From: Lachnospiraceae bacterium
GTDB lineage: Bacteria; Bacillota; Clostridia; Lachnospirales; Lachnospiraceae
Direction of reading: 5' to 3'
NCBI GenBank assembly: GCA_910574885.1
Contig: CAJTDD010000002.1
Span: 285,784 to 349,783 of the forward strand
DNA: 64,000 nt
The notes under the pieces are model-generated. The model was not told the DNA's origin and did not search any database. It saw only the letters and a list, made by a program, of their open reading frames with translations. This document shows, one piece after another, positions 55,101 through 63,110 of the stretch. Position numbers and translations under genes: made by a program. How positions within the stretch are numbered: the first letter of the stretch is position 1; every line of letters begins with the position of its first letter.

Positions 55101-55567
55101 GATACAAACGAAATCATTCCTAAAATAATCCAAAGAATTACTTTGCTACTATCGCCTGTTTTCACATTAGTCAAATTCTGTTTGTTATTATCTGAACCTC
55201 CGCTGCCAGACGATGCTGATCCGCCATTAGCAGTATCTGATTTAGCGACAAAAGTAACAGACAATTTTATCTCTTCTCCTGCTTCTAATGAATCCACTTG
55301 TTTTGTTAATGGTGTATCATTTACCGTTTCGTAACCATCTGGCACCAAATTCCCCAGAGATACATTCTTTACTGCAAAATTATTTGTATTTTTTACAGTT
55401 AAAGTCGCCTCAATTTTCTCACCTTTACTGTATTCTATTTTGTTAGTGGTCAAAGAAACTTCTAGCCCATCTTGAGATGTAGTTGCTGCTAAAACCGGCA
55501 TTGTTATCATACTAATGCACAATATTAGCGTTAAGAAAAAAGTTGGAATTTTTGTCCCTGCCCTCAT
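52130..55567 (-). CDS. SLH-domain surface protein, apparent fusion with internal sorting signal
   Basis: 1145 residues. A signal peptide (about 1-28) is followed by a beta-rich domain (30-108), then a Gly/Ser linker and a sortase-like signal: NVKTGD at 134-139, a hydrophobic helix, and KKKQ at 164-167. Such signals normally end a protein. Here a second signal-peptide-like helix (168-194) follows at once, then SLH repeats (about 230-365), a beta-rich middle, carboxypeptidase-regulatory-like repeats (about 790-950) and a DUF2135/YfaP-like end (DSHLWGPAVDGGSFHTYY). Likely a cell-surface protein; target unknown. It looks like two surface proteins joined in one frame. Confidence 0.8.
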   Translation of the reverse strand: MRAGTKIPTFFLTLILCISMITMPVLAATTSQDGLEVSLTTNKIEYSKGEKIEATLTVKNTNNFAVKNVSLGNLVPDGYETVNDTPLTKQVDSLEAGEEIKLSVTFVAKSDTANGGSASSGSGGSDNNKQNLTNVKTGDSSKVILWIILGMISFVSILIAFISKKKQCKKIFSLFLCMTIIGASIAAPMKVMATEIKIINADTVVKVGNRNLTIKAIVKYEIENNEESKIEYTRAEWIRTLVEACGYPEIGEVTEPSYSDIENTEYYNVIEKAVAYRILLPDSETFNPDAPATREFAAVTAVRCMGYQPNTEIKCEDAGDIIYLKEAALAIETGLLSLEENKFHPKRSLSKAEGNHILAVIEDTYATTDNVGGSGPDSDSENFDFRDDVIVLDEATEFEDNGTTVKLLLTDELKDLQEGSTIVIGTSKAYKVVSTIIEEEYLVITYSTPELQEFLESIDVEGEAYMDFSHFEPAEGVSVNYNSAENGIQPLGFMDDAFDVPDTSINIGAKIVLEGDIDLGNDWSLDYSLEESIPSVDYKFDIDFNEFAFLPGGGPFVNVKNAYVKMNQDAALKVGFGKDFDGNNYGKVLADDMMYKYIPLGRVPIIGVDGIGIVVEIDLVMNAQGTFELEYNLAGTLGCQVLNNRPRNISALQSSTSAGIMGEIKVGPKVGIVAEVFEKDLISFSANAGARLGGSLNVRETGLVCFDAGLTLYAELNAFEDTLIDDWLNIKMTWEIWDEDSSPLKWKKHFENMQVVDECTYEKEGIIKGTIANADNRTQYIENAKIRIYKGEDIKKTVYSNDSGQYTATVPGGTYLIKISADGYIPFECLETVMDKQEIHLETFLMVEGDENTSEKGTIGGNITDSVTGSSINGVKLTIRKGWNKTEGAEVTSVTTDGNGFYKTELPLGNYTILMEKENYVTNHFNVAVTRKANLNQHGTLVPDGDSSVPTGDLRIVLTWGDRPRDLDSHLWGPAVDGGSFHTYYRNKSYVYAGETQAFLDLDDTSYYGPETTTVYSMNQSGLYSFYVHDFSNRGNSSNTVLANSGAKVQVYVGEELITTYNIPTSGIGNVWHVFDFNADTRTLTVVNEFSSESNADNVGSGISYLGLDSVISPEKDEKKKEQDEAMENSEEADIDKEDSKNETE

Positions 55568-55590
55568 AGTAAATCCTCCTTAGTTTTTAT

Positions 55591-55683
55591 TCAAATCGCT
55601 CGAACTGAATCATCAAGCGACTCTTCCTCATCCTTGTCAAGTACCTTGAATTCCAGAATAATGGCGGATTCTGGCAATCCCCG
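55591..55683 (-). pseudogene. Remnant of an AAA-ATPase/PD-(D/E)XK gene
   Basis: A 30-codon frame ending in TGA at 55591 reads ESAIILEFKVLDKDEEESLDD. This is the nuclease core of the family seen at 41576-43183 (ADAMILELKIDSTPDEAI), with the same Glu-x-Lys pair. The rest of the gene is gone. Confidence 0.7.
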
Positions 55684-55697
55684 TCATAAATGTATGC

Positions 55698-58301
55698 TCA
55701 AGATGCCGTACCGCTTTCTTCCACCAAGCTCTGACAATACTCTGAAACCACTCTACATATTGTAGAATATACCTCTTTTGCATCATTAAACTGAACCAAA
55801 ATTTTAATATCATCTCTTAATCTACATATCTCAATCTCATTTTTCTCATAATATTCTTCACTTATTTCCATACAAGCCTTAAGATAATCTATTAAATTTT
55901 GGTTCTGTGTTCTATAAGGACTGTCTTCTTGCTCCATCATAATTTGAAACTCTTTTACTGTAGTGTGTAATATTTTCAGACTCTCTAAATTACTATCACC
56001 AATCCTTTTTTCCCACTTTTGATTTTCCTGCAACAGTTGAGATATCACTGCAATTCTGCTTATATCTTCATTAGTGTTTCCTACATTTAATACATCTATT
56101 TTCTCGTCTTTTACAAATCCTTTTAAATATTCTTCATAAGATATTCCCAATATCAAAATCATCTGTAAATCTGCATATGTTTCTGAATACAAGGAAATAA
56201 GTTCTTTTACATATGTTTTTAAGCCGTCTTGTTCCTTTAAGATGGTTTCTCCCATAGAAAATACTATGCTTTTCTTTGTCGTCCTGCCTGCCAATCTTGA
56301 CATTTCACAGACTATATCCTTTAATACTAATTTTGATAAATATTCTTTTTGAATTTGAGTAAGCTTTTGGTCTTTATAAAATCCTTGAATCACAACTCCC
56401 TTTCTATTTTCTTTTTTTATAATTTCCGTAAAATAATGATACCTCCCTTCCCTTAACATATCTTCTATTTCTCCAAGAATATATCGCCTTATTTCTTCAT
56501 GTACCATTATTTCTGCATTAAGCAAATAATCAATAATTCTCTCATTTAAACTTTTCAAATCATTAGAATAATTATCCTTCTCACAATCAATACCATAATT
56601 GTTGATAACATTACCTACAATGGTTTTTTGAAGCTCCATAAATACTGTTCCAAATTTAAAATCCTCATGCAATACTTGCTGTAAAATAATATTAACTAAA
56701 GTATTAATTATTTTTTCCATTCTTAAAGGACGTTTTCTCAGTCTGCCACCAACAAAATGTGCAATCTCATGTGACATTCTTCTAATGACCGCTTTCGGAT
56801 TATATAGCGATCTTTCATTTATTGAAACTCTTAGAATCCTGTCACAGGGCATTTCTTCCTCATCATAAGAAATTATTTTTACACTGACTTCATCCGAAAA
56901 GCTTGGCGACATAAAAAATGTATATCTTTTCTCCCCCTCCGTCTGCATAATCTCTCTTGTCCTATATATAATAGCTATATAAAAAGCCATAATCTTAGGT
57001 GGAACATCATAAAAGATATTACTAAAAGAAGTCGCACGGATGAACTGCCGATCCGTATGCATTGCGCTGTTTACTAATGCATTTAATCCATCAAAATATG
57101 AGCAAAAGCATCTATCAAAGTCCTTACTTTTACCTTTAAGCTCTTCTTCCATCTTACTTTCTAAATATTCTAAAAATTCGCAAAACGGTTGGAACATACA
57201 AATAACAAAATCCTCCGCAAACCCATTATTTAAAATGCTGATAATCGAAGCACAAACTTCCTTCATTGGAATATAGTAGGAAATATAGCCACATTCTATC
57301 GCTTTTTTTTCAAAAACTTTACGTGAATTTTCTATCCTTTGAATTAAAGGCTGATATCGATTAAAGTTACACTTACAGTCCGAATATTCATCTAATAGTG
57401 AAACTTTAATAAAAGATTCATATGAATAAAAATCACCAACAGAATTCTGTGTATACTTATCTAATAAGAATTGTACGAACAAAAGCCACCCTATATTTGT
57501 ACATCTATTCACAATAGATATATCATGTCTTCCCGAAAGCTCAAATGCTTCACTTTTACATCCATTTTCTTTTTCAAAAACGTCTAACTCCTCTTTGAAT
57601 GCAAGATAGGCGGAATAATTTTGTACGCTTATATTTACAGCGATTTCATAATTTTCATTATTATCTGCGCCAAACAATACTTTGCTATCGTTTTGTTTTT
57701 TATGAAAGAAATTTTTAAATACATCCAGTAACTTCTCTTTTTTTAGACCATAAATAGAAAATGTATCTTTGACATATTTCACGTGTTTTTTATTATCATA
57801 ATTAATCTTAAACAATAATTCCATATACTTTTTTATAGAAATATCTTTTGCCAATAAAATAATCCCGCTATAATCAAGTGTAAAATAATACAAATAATTC
57901 TTTTCCGAAAACACTTCTCGTATTCTGTCCAACATGCTATCTATATCATTTCTCCAGTATAATTGCAACATAGAAAAGCATAAAACCAACGAATCCGTCT
58001 CCCAAAATTCTTTTATCCTTTTATCCGAAAACCCTAATTTAAAATCTTCCGATATATTTGTAAAAGATTTTATCTCCTGTACAAAAAAATCACTTTGAAA
58101 ATCGTCTTTTAAACGATAAGAATATTCATATGCCTGTTCGAGCGGATGTTGATATGTATCTCTATTCTCCTCAATTTTTTCTATGCCGATTATATCAAAA
58201 TATCCTAACGCATAGTACATATCTCCAATTGTACAATCCGCCCTTGCATTTCTAGGAACATTCCACTTTCCAAGCCGTATCGCTCTGCTGTCAATCTGCA
58301 T
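55698..58301 (-). CDS. Large HExxH-motif protein paired with cyclase-like protein
   Basis: 867 residues. The ATG at 58301 has AAGGAG 7 nt upstream and overlaps the previous gene by 11 nt, so the two are co-translated. The N-terminus (GDMYYALGYFDIIGIEKI) and the helical middle are not recognised. A zinc-protease-like motif HEIAH lies at 511-515, and an ETYAD motif near 707 could give the third ligand. Function is unknown; a protease effector driven by a nucleotide signal from the partner is one possibility. AT-rich base use fits an acquired unit. Confidence 0.7.
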   Translation of the reverse strand: MQIDSRAIRLGKWNVPRNARADCTIGDMYYALGYFDIIGIEKIEENRDTYQHPLEQAYEYSYRLKDDFQSDFFVQEIKSFTNISEDFKLGFSDKRIKEFWETDSLVLCFSMLQLYWRNDIDSMLDRIREVFSEKNYLYYFTLDYSGIILLAKDISIKKYMELLFKINYDNKKHVKYVKDTFSIYGLKKEKLLDVFKNFFHKKQNDSKVLFGADNNENYEIAVNISVQNYSAYLAFKEELDVFEKENGCKSEAFELSGRHDISIVNRCTNIGWLLFVQFLLDKYTQNSVGDFYSYESFIKVSLLDEYSDCKCNFNRYQPLIQRIENSRKVFEKKAIECGYISYYIPMKEVCASIISILNNGFAEDFVICMFQPFCEFLEYLESKMEEELKGKSKDFDRCFCSYFDGLNALVNSAMHTDRQFIRATSFSNIFYDVPPKIMAFYIAIIYRTREIMQTEGEKRYTFFMSPSFSDEVSVKIISYDEEEMPCDRILRVSINERSLYNPKAVIRRMSHEIAHFVGGRLRKRPLRMEKIINTLVNIILQQVLHEDFKFGTVFMELQKTIVGNVINNYGIDCEKDNYSNDLKSLNERIIDYLLNAEIMVHEEIRRYILGEIEDMLREGRYHYFTEIIKKENRKGVVIQGFYKDQKLTQIQKEYLSKLVLKDIVCEMSRLAGRTTKKSIVFSMGETILKEQDGLKTYVKELISLYSETYADLQMILILGISYEEYLKGFVKDEKIDVLNVGNTNEDISRIAVISQLLQENQKWEKRIGDSNLESLKILHTTVKEFQIMMEQEDSPYRTQNQNLIDYLKACMEISEEYYEKNEIEICRLRDDIKILVQFNDAKEVYSTICRVVSEYCQSLVEESGTAS

Positions 58302-59550
58302 TTCCCGCTCCTTCCTCATTAGCATCTTCGGTAGAATAAAAATTAACCATTCCATCTTCCGATACAATAACTGCAATTGCTTTTTTACCTCTTTGGGCAA
58401 GATCTGCTATATAAAATTTTGCAGAATTAAATCTTGCCCCACGGCCAGAATCTCGTTTTATTCTCTTGTTCCCTTTGGATGCAAATATCATTCCATAACC
58501 ATAAGCCCTGCCCTTATGGTCAAGAATCAACGCCCCGTCCACAGTCGTTAATCCGCTAACATATTCCGGTTTTAATACATTCACATCCTTCCGTGTACTC
58601 AACATCGTACCTATTGAGCCTTTCAGCAGCCGCTCAATTTCTTTTCTTACAATCTTATTCTCTTCACATATAATCACTAACGTAGTTCCATGCTTCTGTC
58701 CAATCGCAGCATTGACAAGGCCCCACAGCTTACTGCCATCGCCATCACACAAACTGCTAAGTTTCTTTTCAAATATATCCTCATAAGTCGTCTCTGGATC
58801 AATGTATCTACCGCAACTATATCTAATAATCCTCTCGCTGCCCCAATACATATCCCATACCATATGCTTTATAAAATCTATCCGAATCCAATGCACATTG
58901 TTGGAAATACAATCCGCAAAACCATCTAGTTTCCACTCTCCATCGAAAGAAAATGCCAGTGCAAATAGATTTTGTCTTCCTTCACTCTTTGTAATCTCCA
59001 ACATTTTTCTTATCTTTTTTATATTCGCCCCGCAAAAAGGAATCTTCATAGAATATTTGTTATCTGCGAGTTCAATCAATAGTTCATCTCCTGGAGCAAT
59101 AAAAAAGCACATAGTCCCTTCCGCTACTGCTCCTTCATAATAAAATGATGAAATTCCAGTAATATCTTCCATATGAAGATGAAAAAAATCCCTCATATAC
59201 CTTTCAAAAAGATTGCACGCTCCATAATATATACTCTTACCAAAATCTTCTATTTCCACTTCTTTAAGATTGCCCATATTATTTTCGGACAACTCTTCTT
59301 CAAAACTTTCTAAAAGAAATGTAGTAAAAAATCTCGGATATTCGTACTCAAACTTCAATTCTAACTTTTTTTCAATTTTCAGGGCTTCATCTATTATTTT
59401 CAAAACACCGGGCTTTACTGTACCTGCTCCTTGCTCTTTCTCCTCAAAAGAAACTTTAACATTGGATTTACCATAAAAACAGTCAAATGCACTTTGCAAA
59501 ACTTTTATAATCTTTATTTCAATGTCTTGTTCGCTCGCTTTTGTACTCAT
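58291..59550 (-). CDS. DisA_N-like (diadenylate cyclase-like) domain protein
   Basis: 419 residues. Residues about 1-290 are an unrecognised, possibly sensory region. The C-terminus has the diadenylate cyclase pattern: DGALILDHKG at 338-347, GARFNSA at 371-377, and IVSEDGMVNFY at 396-406. Classical enzymes have DGA and RHR; here DGA is kept but RHR reads RFN, so activity is uncertain. Such proteins with extra N-terminal domains occur in predicted nucleotide-signalling and defence units. It is translated together with the large HExxH protein. Confidence 0.7.
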   Translation of the reverse strand: MSTKASEQDIEIKIIKVLQSAFDCFYGKSNVKVSFEEKEQGAGTVKPGVLKIIDEALKIEKKLELKFEYEYPRFFTTFLLESFEEELSENNMGNLKEVEIEDFGKSIYYGACNLFERYMRDFFHLHMEDITGISSFYYEGAVAEGTMCFFIAPGDELLIELADNKYSMKIPFCGANIKKIRKMLEITKSEGRQNLFALAFSFDGEWKLDGFADCISNNVHWIRIDFIKHMVWDMYWGSERIIRYSCGRYIDPETTYEDIFEKKLSSLCDGDGSKLWGLVNAAIGQKHGTTLVIICEENKIVRKEIERLLKGSIGTMLSTRKDVNVLKPEYVSGLTTVDGALILDHKGRAYGYGMIFASKGNKRIKRDSGRGARFNSAKFYIADLAQRGKKAIAVIVSEDGMVNFYSTEDANEEGAGNAD

Positions 59551-59599
59551 GACATGCTCCTCTTATGCTATTTTTCCCAAAATAAAAAAGCCGCCTTAA

Positions 59600-59773
59600 T
59601 CAAGGTTGCTTTTTAGGGATGGATTCATAAATCCTTTTATTTTTATACAGAGCATGACTCTCCTTATCTTTTCTATAATATCTCGAATCCGGATATAATA
59701 TATCATCAACTGTATCTTCCTTTTTTCTCAAACGGTGCGCAATATTCAACTCCAATATAATTTCCTCTTCCAT
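59600..59773 (-). CDS. Small hypothetical protein
   Basis: 57 residues, beginning MEEEIILELNIAHRLRKKEDTV, charged, without a membrane helix. AGGAGG lies 14 nt before the ATG, rather far. A hairpin with a T-run (59583-59611, over the stop codon) ends it. It lies 49 nt upstream of the cyclase-like gene on the same strand. I do not recognise it. Confidence 0.45.
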   Translation of the reverse strand: MEEEIILELNIAHRLRKKEDTVDDILYPDSRYYRKDKESHALYKNKRIYESIPKKQP

Positions 59774-60238
59774 TACCGCTCAATTGGCCTCCTAAACTAT
59801 TAATCACTTTTACTAAATGCAAACATGCACTTTACTTCTCAACTGTAAGTCTCCCCGCTCCACACTATCCCCTTGATTTCTGATAATTTTGAATATTTAA
59901 TAAGTATACCAATCTTCATTATGTTTTATTCTGGAATTAGGCGTACATATTTTATAATATGATAATTCAATTTTCAAGGTTCTGTATCAACGAGGAACTA
60001 TCTACCTTACTAGAGTAACTATACCACATATGAATGAATTATACAACATCATTTTATCACTTTTTGTTATTTTATCCAATTATCTATTTTATATGCGCAA
60101 GATAAATATGTATTGTAAATAAATTTATCTGTATTTTTTATACATTTTTGTATTTAATCACCAATTTTTAATACATTTATTTTTTTATCGTCTACACGTT
60201 AATACAGCATATTCCCCCTCTTAACAATCTGTCATCAT
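59774..60238. other. AT-rich gene-free stretch
   Basis: About 465 bp with no open frame of note. It presumably holds the promoter for the small gene and the cyclase unit; I see no clear box. Confidence 0.4.
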
Positions 60239-60404
60239 CTAGTGTGCTGTCTGCATTATATCTGGCAAAACTTCGCAGGATATTCGTTCATATGCAAGGC
60301 GGATTTTCGACGGCGTAGCGGTGGCTACGGCTAGAAAATCCAACGCGGCAGATGGGCGAATAGACAAGAAGGTTTGACTGAATATAATGCGGTCAGTACA
60401 CTAG
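60239..60404. repeat. 166-bp imperfect palindrome bounded by CTAG (MITE-like)
   Basis: Both ends read CTAGTGT(G/A)CTG inward and the two halves match over most of their length, with the dyad centre exactly at the midpoint (CGTAGC, loop GGTG, GCTACG). Inner blocks GGATTTTC/GAAAATCC also pair. It has no coding capacity. This is the shape of a non-autonomous mobile repeat or a structured RNA repeat. Confidence 0.7.
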
Positions 60405-60574
60405 GTCTTGATAGAAGTAAACCGTATACAACGCCAGTCTTTGCAGTAGGTCCTTTCCATGCTGCTGTTATGTCATTCTGATTTTTTCCTAATACATTAT
60501 TAACTGAACACTACTGGCTAAAGCGGGTAGGTTCGATTTGCCGCTAAAGCATCCTAAAACTGTCTCCGCCTGTT
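60405..60574. other. Gap with possible insertion-element debris
   Basis: 170 bp without an intact gene. On the plus strand a frame after the palindrome ends KPYTTPVFAVGPFHAAVMSF then stop, which may be a gene tail. A GGCTAAAGCGGG...CCGCTAAAG stretch at about 60514-60549 is reminiscent of transposon ends, but I cannot assign it. Confidence 0.25.
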
Positions 60575-61972
60575 TCAGGAAATTGATTCTAATTGCCAAT
60601 TACCGCCTTCTTCATCCTCATTCTGCAGCTGGTCAACATAGTCCAAATATTGCTCCTCTATTTTCACATCCTCTTCCATTCCCAGATCTGAAAAGATTTC
60701 TTTTGCTTTTTCAAAATACCCTCTTGCCTCATCATGTTCCATCTTTATAAGCAATGCAAAAGCAAGATTCTCGTATGCGACCGCTGTTTTAGGATGTTGT
60801 TCCCCAAACCATTTCTCCGTATAGGTTAACGCCTGGCCCATCAACATGCAATACTCATCCAATGTTTCTTGATCCGATAATGCATTTCCATCCTCGGCTT
60901 CTTTTTGATAAAGCTTTGCTAATGCAAGATCAAAATATACATCTCCCATATTATACTGCTTCCGGTCGGGGACGGATTGACAGATGGAAAGCGCCTCCTC
61001 CAGATCTTTAATTGCCTGGCCATACTGTCCCCATTCTGTTTCAACGACAGCACGATTTTGCAAAATAGATGCTGTCTCCGCATCTCTCGTTGTATGTTTT
61101 TCTTTCAGTGCACTGTTATACCATTCAAAAGCGTCTTTCAAAGTAAAATCATAATCGGAAGTATTATGGTCTGTATTCTGGTCAGATGGGAACGGCGAAT
61201 TATTTTCATAGGCCACTGCAAAACATATTTTTCCGTGGAAATTCTTAACTGCCGCAACACTATACCATTCATCCCAGCCGTCGTTTTCTTCGATCAGCAG
61301 AACGGGGCCTTCGCAATTTTGGCAATCGCTCACCGCCCTGTCATAATCGTCATCGTTCAGGTATACATTCCCCCGAAGAAAATACACATATCCGATTTCG
61401 TATTGGAGAAGCTCTTTTTCCTCCCCGCTGATTTCCTCTGCCTCCATGATTCCATTCAAGATTCCCAATGCTTTCGTATATTGGTCAGCCGCATCCTGGA
61501 ACCGGTACAAGTATCGGTAAGCGATACCAAGGGCATAATAAATCCTGGCTGTGTCCCTTTTTGCATAGTGCATATCTTCATGCTCTTCCAATGCCTTTTC
61601 AAAATACTCTGCGGCAGTTTCGAAATCTGCCTGGTTTAAAAATTCCTGCCCCTGGCTGTACAGAGTATTGGAATAGATCAAATCAACAGCCGTTTCACCC
61701 ATCCCCTGAAATTCATCCTTTTCATTCCGGCTCTGAAATTCATCCTTACTTGGATAGCTTTCTCTCCTCTCCTGTTCGGCCTTGGATTTATCCATCGAGA
61801 TACCTATTATTCCCAAAATAATGGTTACAACTACGCCCACTACCGCAACATAAACACCAATAATCGCCGCTTTCTGCGATTTTGTCGACAAATCATCCTT
61901 CTTTTTCTTTCTTCTATGTTTATCGCTCTTTGATACAGGCTGTTTGATTGATTTTCTGTTTTTATTTGACAT
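60575..61972 (-). CDS. Membrane-anchored TPR-repeat protein
   Basis: 465 residues. A very basic N-terminus (KHRRKKKKDD) leads to one transmembrane helix (about residues 35-60); the rest lies on one side of the membrane and holds TPR units (LNQADFETAAEYFEKALEEHED, YYALGIAYRYLYRFQDAADQYTKAL, VYFDLALAKLYQKEAED). TPR arrays bind other proteins; the partner is unknown. It is a single gene between a repeat element and a terminator. Confidence 0.85.
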   Translation of the reverse strand: MSNKNRKSIKQPVSKSDKHRRKKKKDDLSTKSQKAAIIGVYVAVVGVVVTIILGIIGISMDKSKAEQERRESYPSKDEFQSRNEKDEFQGMGETAVDLIYSNTLYSQGQEFLNQADFETAAEYFEKALEEHEDMHYAKRDTARIYYALGIAYRYLYRFQDAADQYTKALGILNGIMEAEEISGEEKELLQYEIGYVYFLRGNVYLNDDDYDRAVSDCQNCEGPVLLIEENDGWDEWYSVAAVKNFHGKICFAVAYENNSPFPSDQNTDHNTSDYDFTLKDAFEWYNSALKEKHTTRDAETASILQNRAVVETEWGQYGQAIKDLEEALSICQSVPDRKQYNMGDVYFDLALAKLYQKEAEDGNALSDQETLDEYCMLMGQALTYTEKWFGEQHPKTAVAYENLAFALLIKMEHDEARGYFEKAKEIFSDLGMEEDVKIEEQYLDYVDQLQNEDEEGGNWQLESIS

Positions 61973-62081
61973 TGATTTTCCTCCGAATCCTACCTATCCT
62001 ACAAGCCAAAAATAAATGTTTTTAAGGCTATCCTATTTTCTTTCCATTTATATAAACACATAATCAAACAAAAAATGACGC

Positions 62082-62118
62082 AAAAAAAGGAATTTCGACA
62101 CGAAACCATCGAAATTCC
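62082..62118 (-). terminator. Terminator of the isomerase-like genes
   Basis: Perfect 10-bp stem GGAATTTCGA/TCGAAATTCC with a 10-nt loop, followed by TTTTTTT on the minus strand. Confidence 0.9.
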
Positions 62119-62146
62119 TCCAAATATATCTAAGGCACATCACCAT

Positions 62147-63106
62147 CTACCGGCTAGCTCTTTTTTCACCACAATAAACCTTACTGCTAAAATACTCCCC
62201 AACCCCCGCAATAAACCCCAGCACCGCCTCCTTCATCTCCCCCGGAAATGCCGTCAGCACCGGTGCCGTCTCAAAACTCAACACACCCTCATACCCAATC
62301 CTCTTTAACCCTCTGATAAATCCCTCCCAATCCGTAGAAGCCCGATTCTCCCTCGTCTTCGTGAACGTAAACGGTATCTGGTGCAAATCCCCAACTCCAT
62401 CATTATCATGGATATGCAGCGCCTTCACCCGATGCCCAAGCCTTACCAGAAACTTTTCAAAATCAATCCCCACCAAATTCCCATGCCCCGTATCAAAGCA
62501 AAATCCCAGCGCCTCCCCATGGTACTTCTCATTAAACCGGTCAATCCGCTCCGCCGCCTTCCCCGCGTTACAGCAAGGTCCCTCCACCACATGCCCTCCC
62601 AGCACATCGTACAGGTTCTCGATACAGAGGACAATCCCCCTCTCCTTCGCCATCGGCGCAAGAGAATCCAGGAATCGCTCCGTCTGCCTCCATTCTGCTT
62701 CCTCAGACCCAAGGTTCCCCGACAGCTTGAACCCATGCACCACAAGATACCGGCACCCAAAAAAAGCGCAGATTTCCATGCTTTTCGGCGCAACCACATT
62801 CCACAGGTAGTCGTTGAGCTCCTTCTTACCGCCAGGGATATACAATGGATAAGGCATATGCATCTGGTGAACCTTCACCCCGGCGGCTTTCGCCCCCTCC
62901 TTATGGGGTCGGAAAAACGTCTCCAATTCCGTAACCGTCTGGTCAAAAAAACCATTCAGTTCAAATCGGTACAGCGACGTATTCAGAAGATACGAATTCA
63001 AACTAAAATCAACATTAGAAAATCCCACCCTTTTCAGCAGTTCAAATCCCGCTTTCGGGTCCCCATCCTCTACCACGCCCTTCGTCTGTACGCCTATGGA
63101 AACCAT
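62147..63106 (-). CDS. Sugar phosphate isomerase/epimerase-like TIM barrel protein
   Basis: 319 residues of the xylose-isomerase-like TIM barrel family (AP endonuclease 2 superfamily). Metal-site segments are visible: VHQMHMPY, LVVHGFK, LCIENLYD, GFCFDTGHGN, ALHIHDNDG and LSFETAP, giving the usual His/Glu/Asp set. It should isomerise or epimerise a sugar or sugar acid; the substrate cannot be told. It follows the next gene at 4 nt, and the two probably act on related substrates. Confidence 0.88.
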   Translation of the reverse strand: MVSIGVQTKGVVEDGDPKAGFELLKRVGFSNVDFSLNSYLLNTSLYRFELNGFFDQTVTELETFFRPHKEGAKAAGVKVHQMHMPYPLYIPGGKKELNDYLWNVVAPKSMEICAFFGCRYLVVHGFKLSGNLGSEEAEWRQTERFLDSLAPMAKERGIVLCIENLYDVLGGHVVEGPCCNAGKAAERIDRFNEKYHGEALGFCFDTGHGNLVGIDFEKFLVRLGHRVKALHIHDNDGVGDLHQIPFTFTKTRENRASTDWEGFIRGLKRIGYEGVLSFETAPVLTAFPGEMKEAVLGFIAGVGEYFSSKVYCGEKRASR

Positions 63107-63110
63107 ACCG

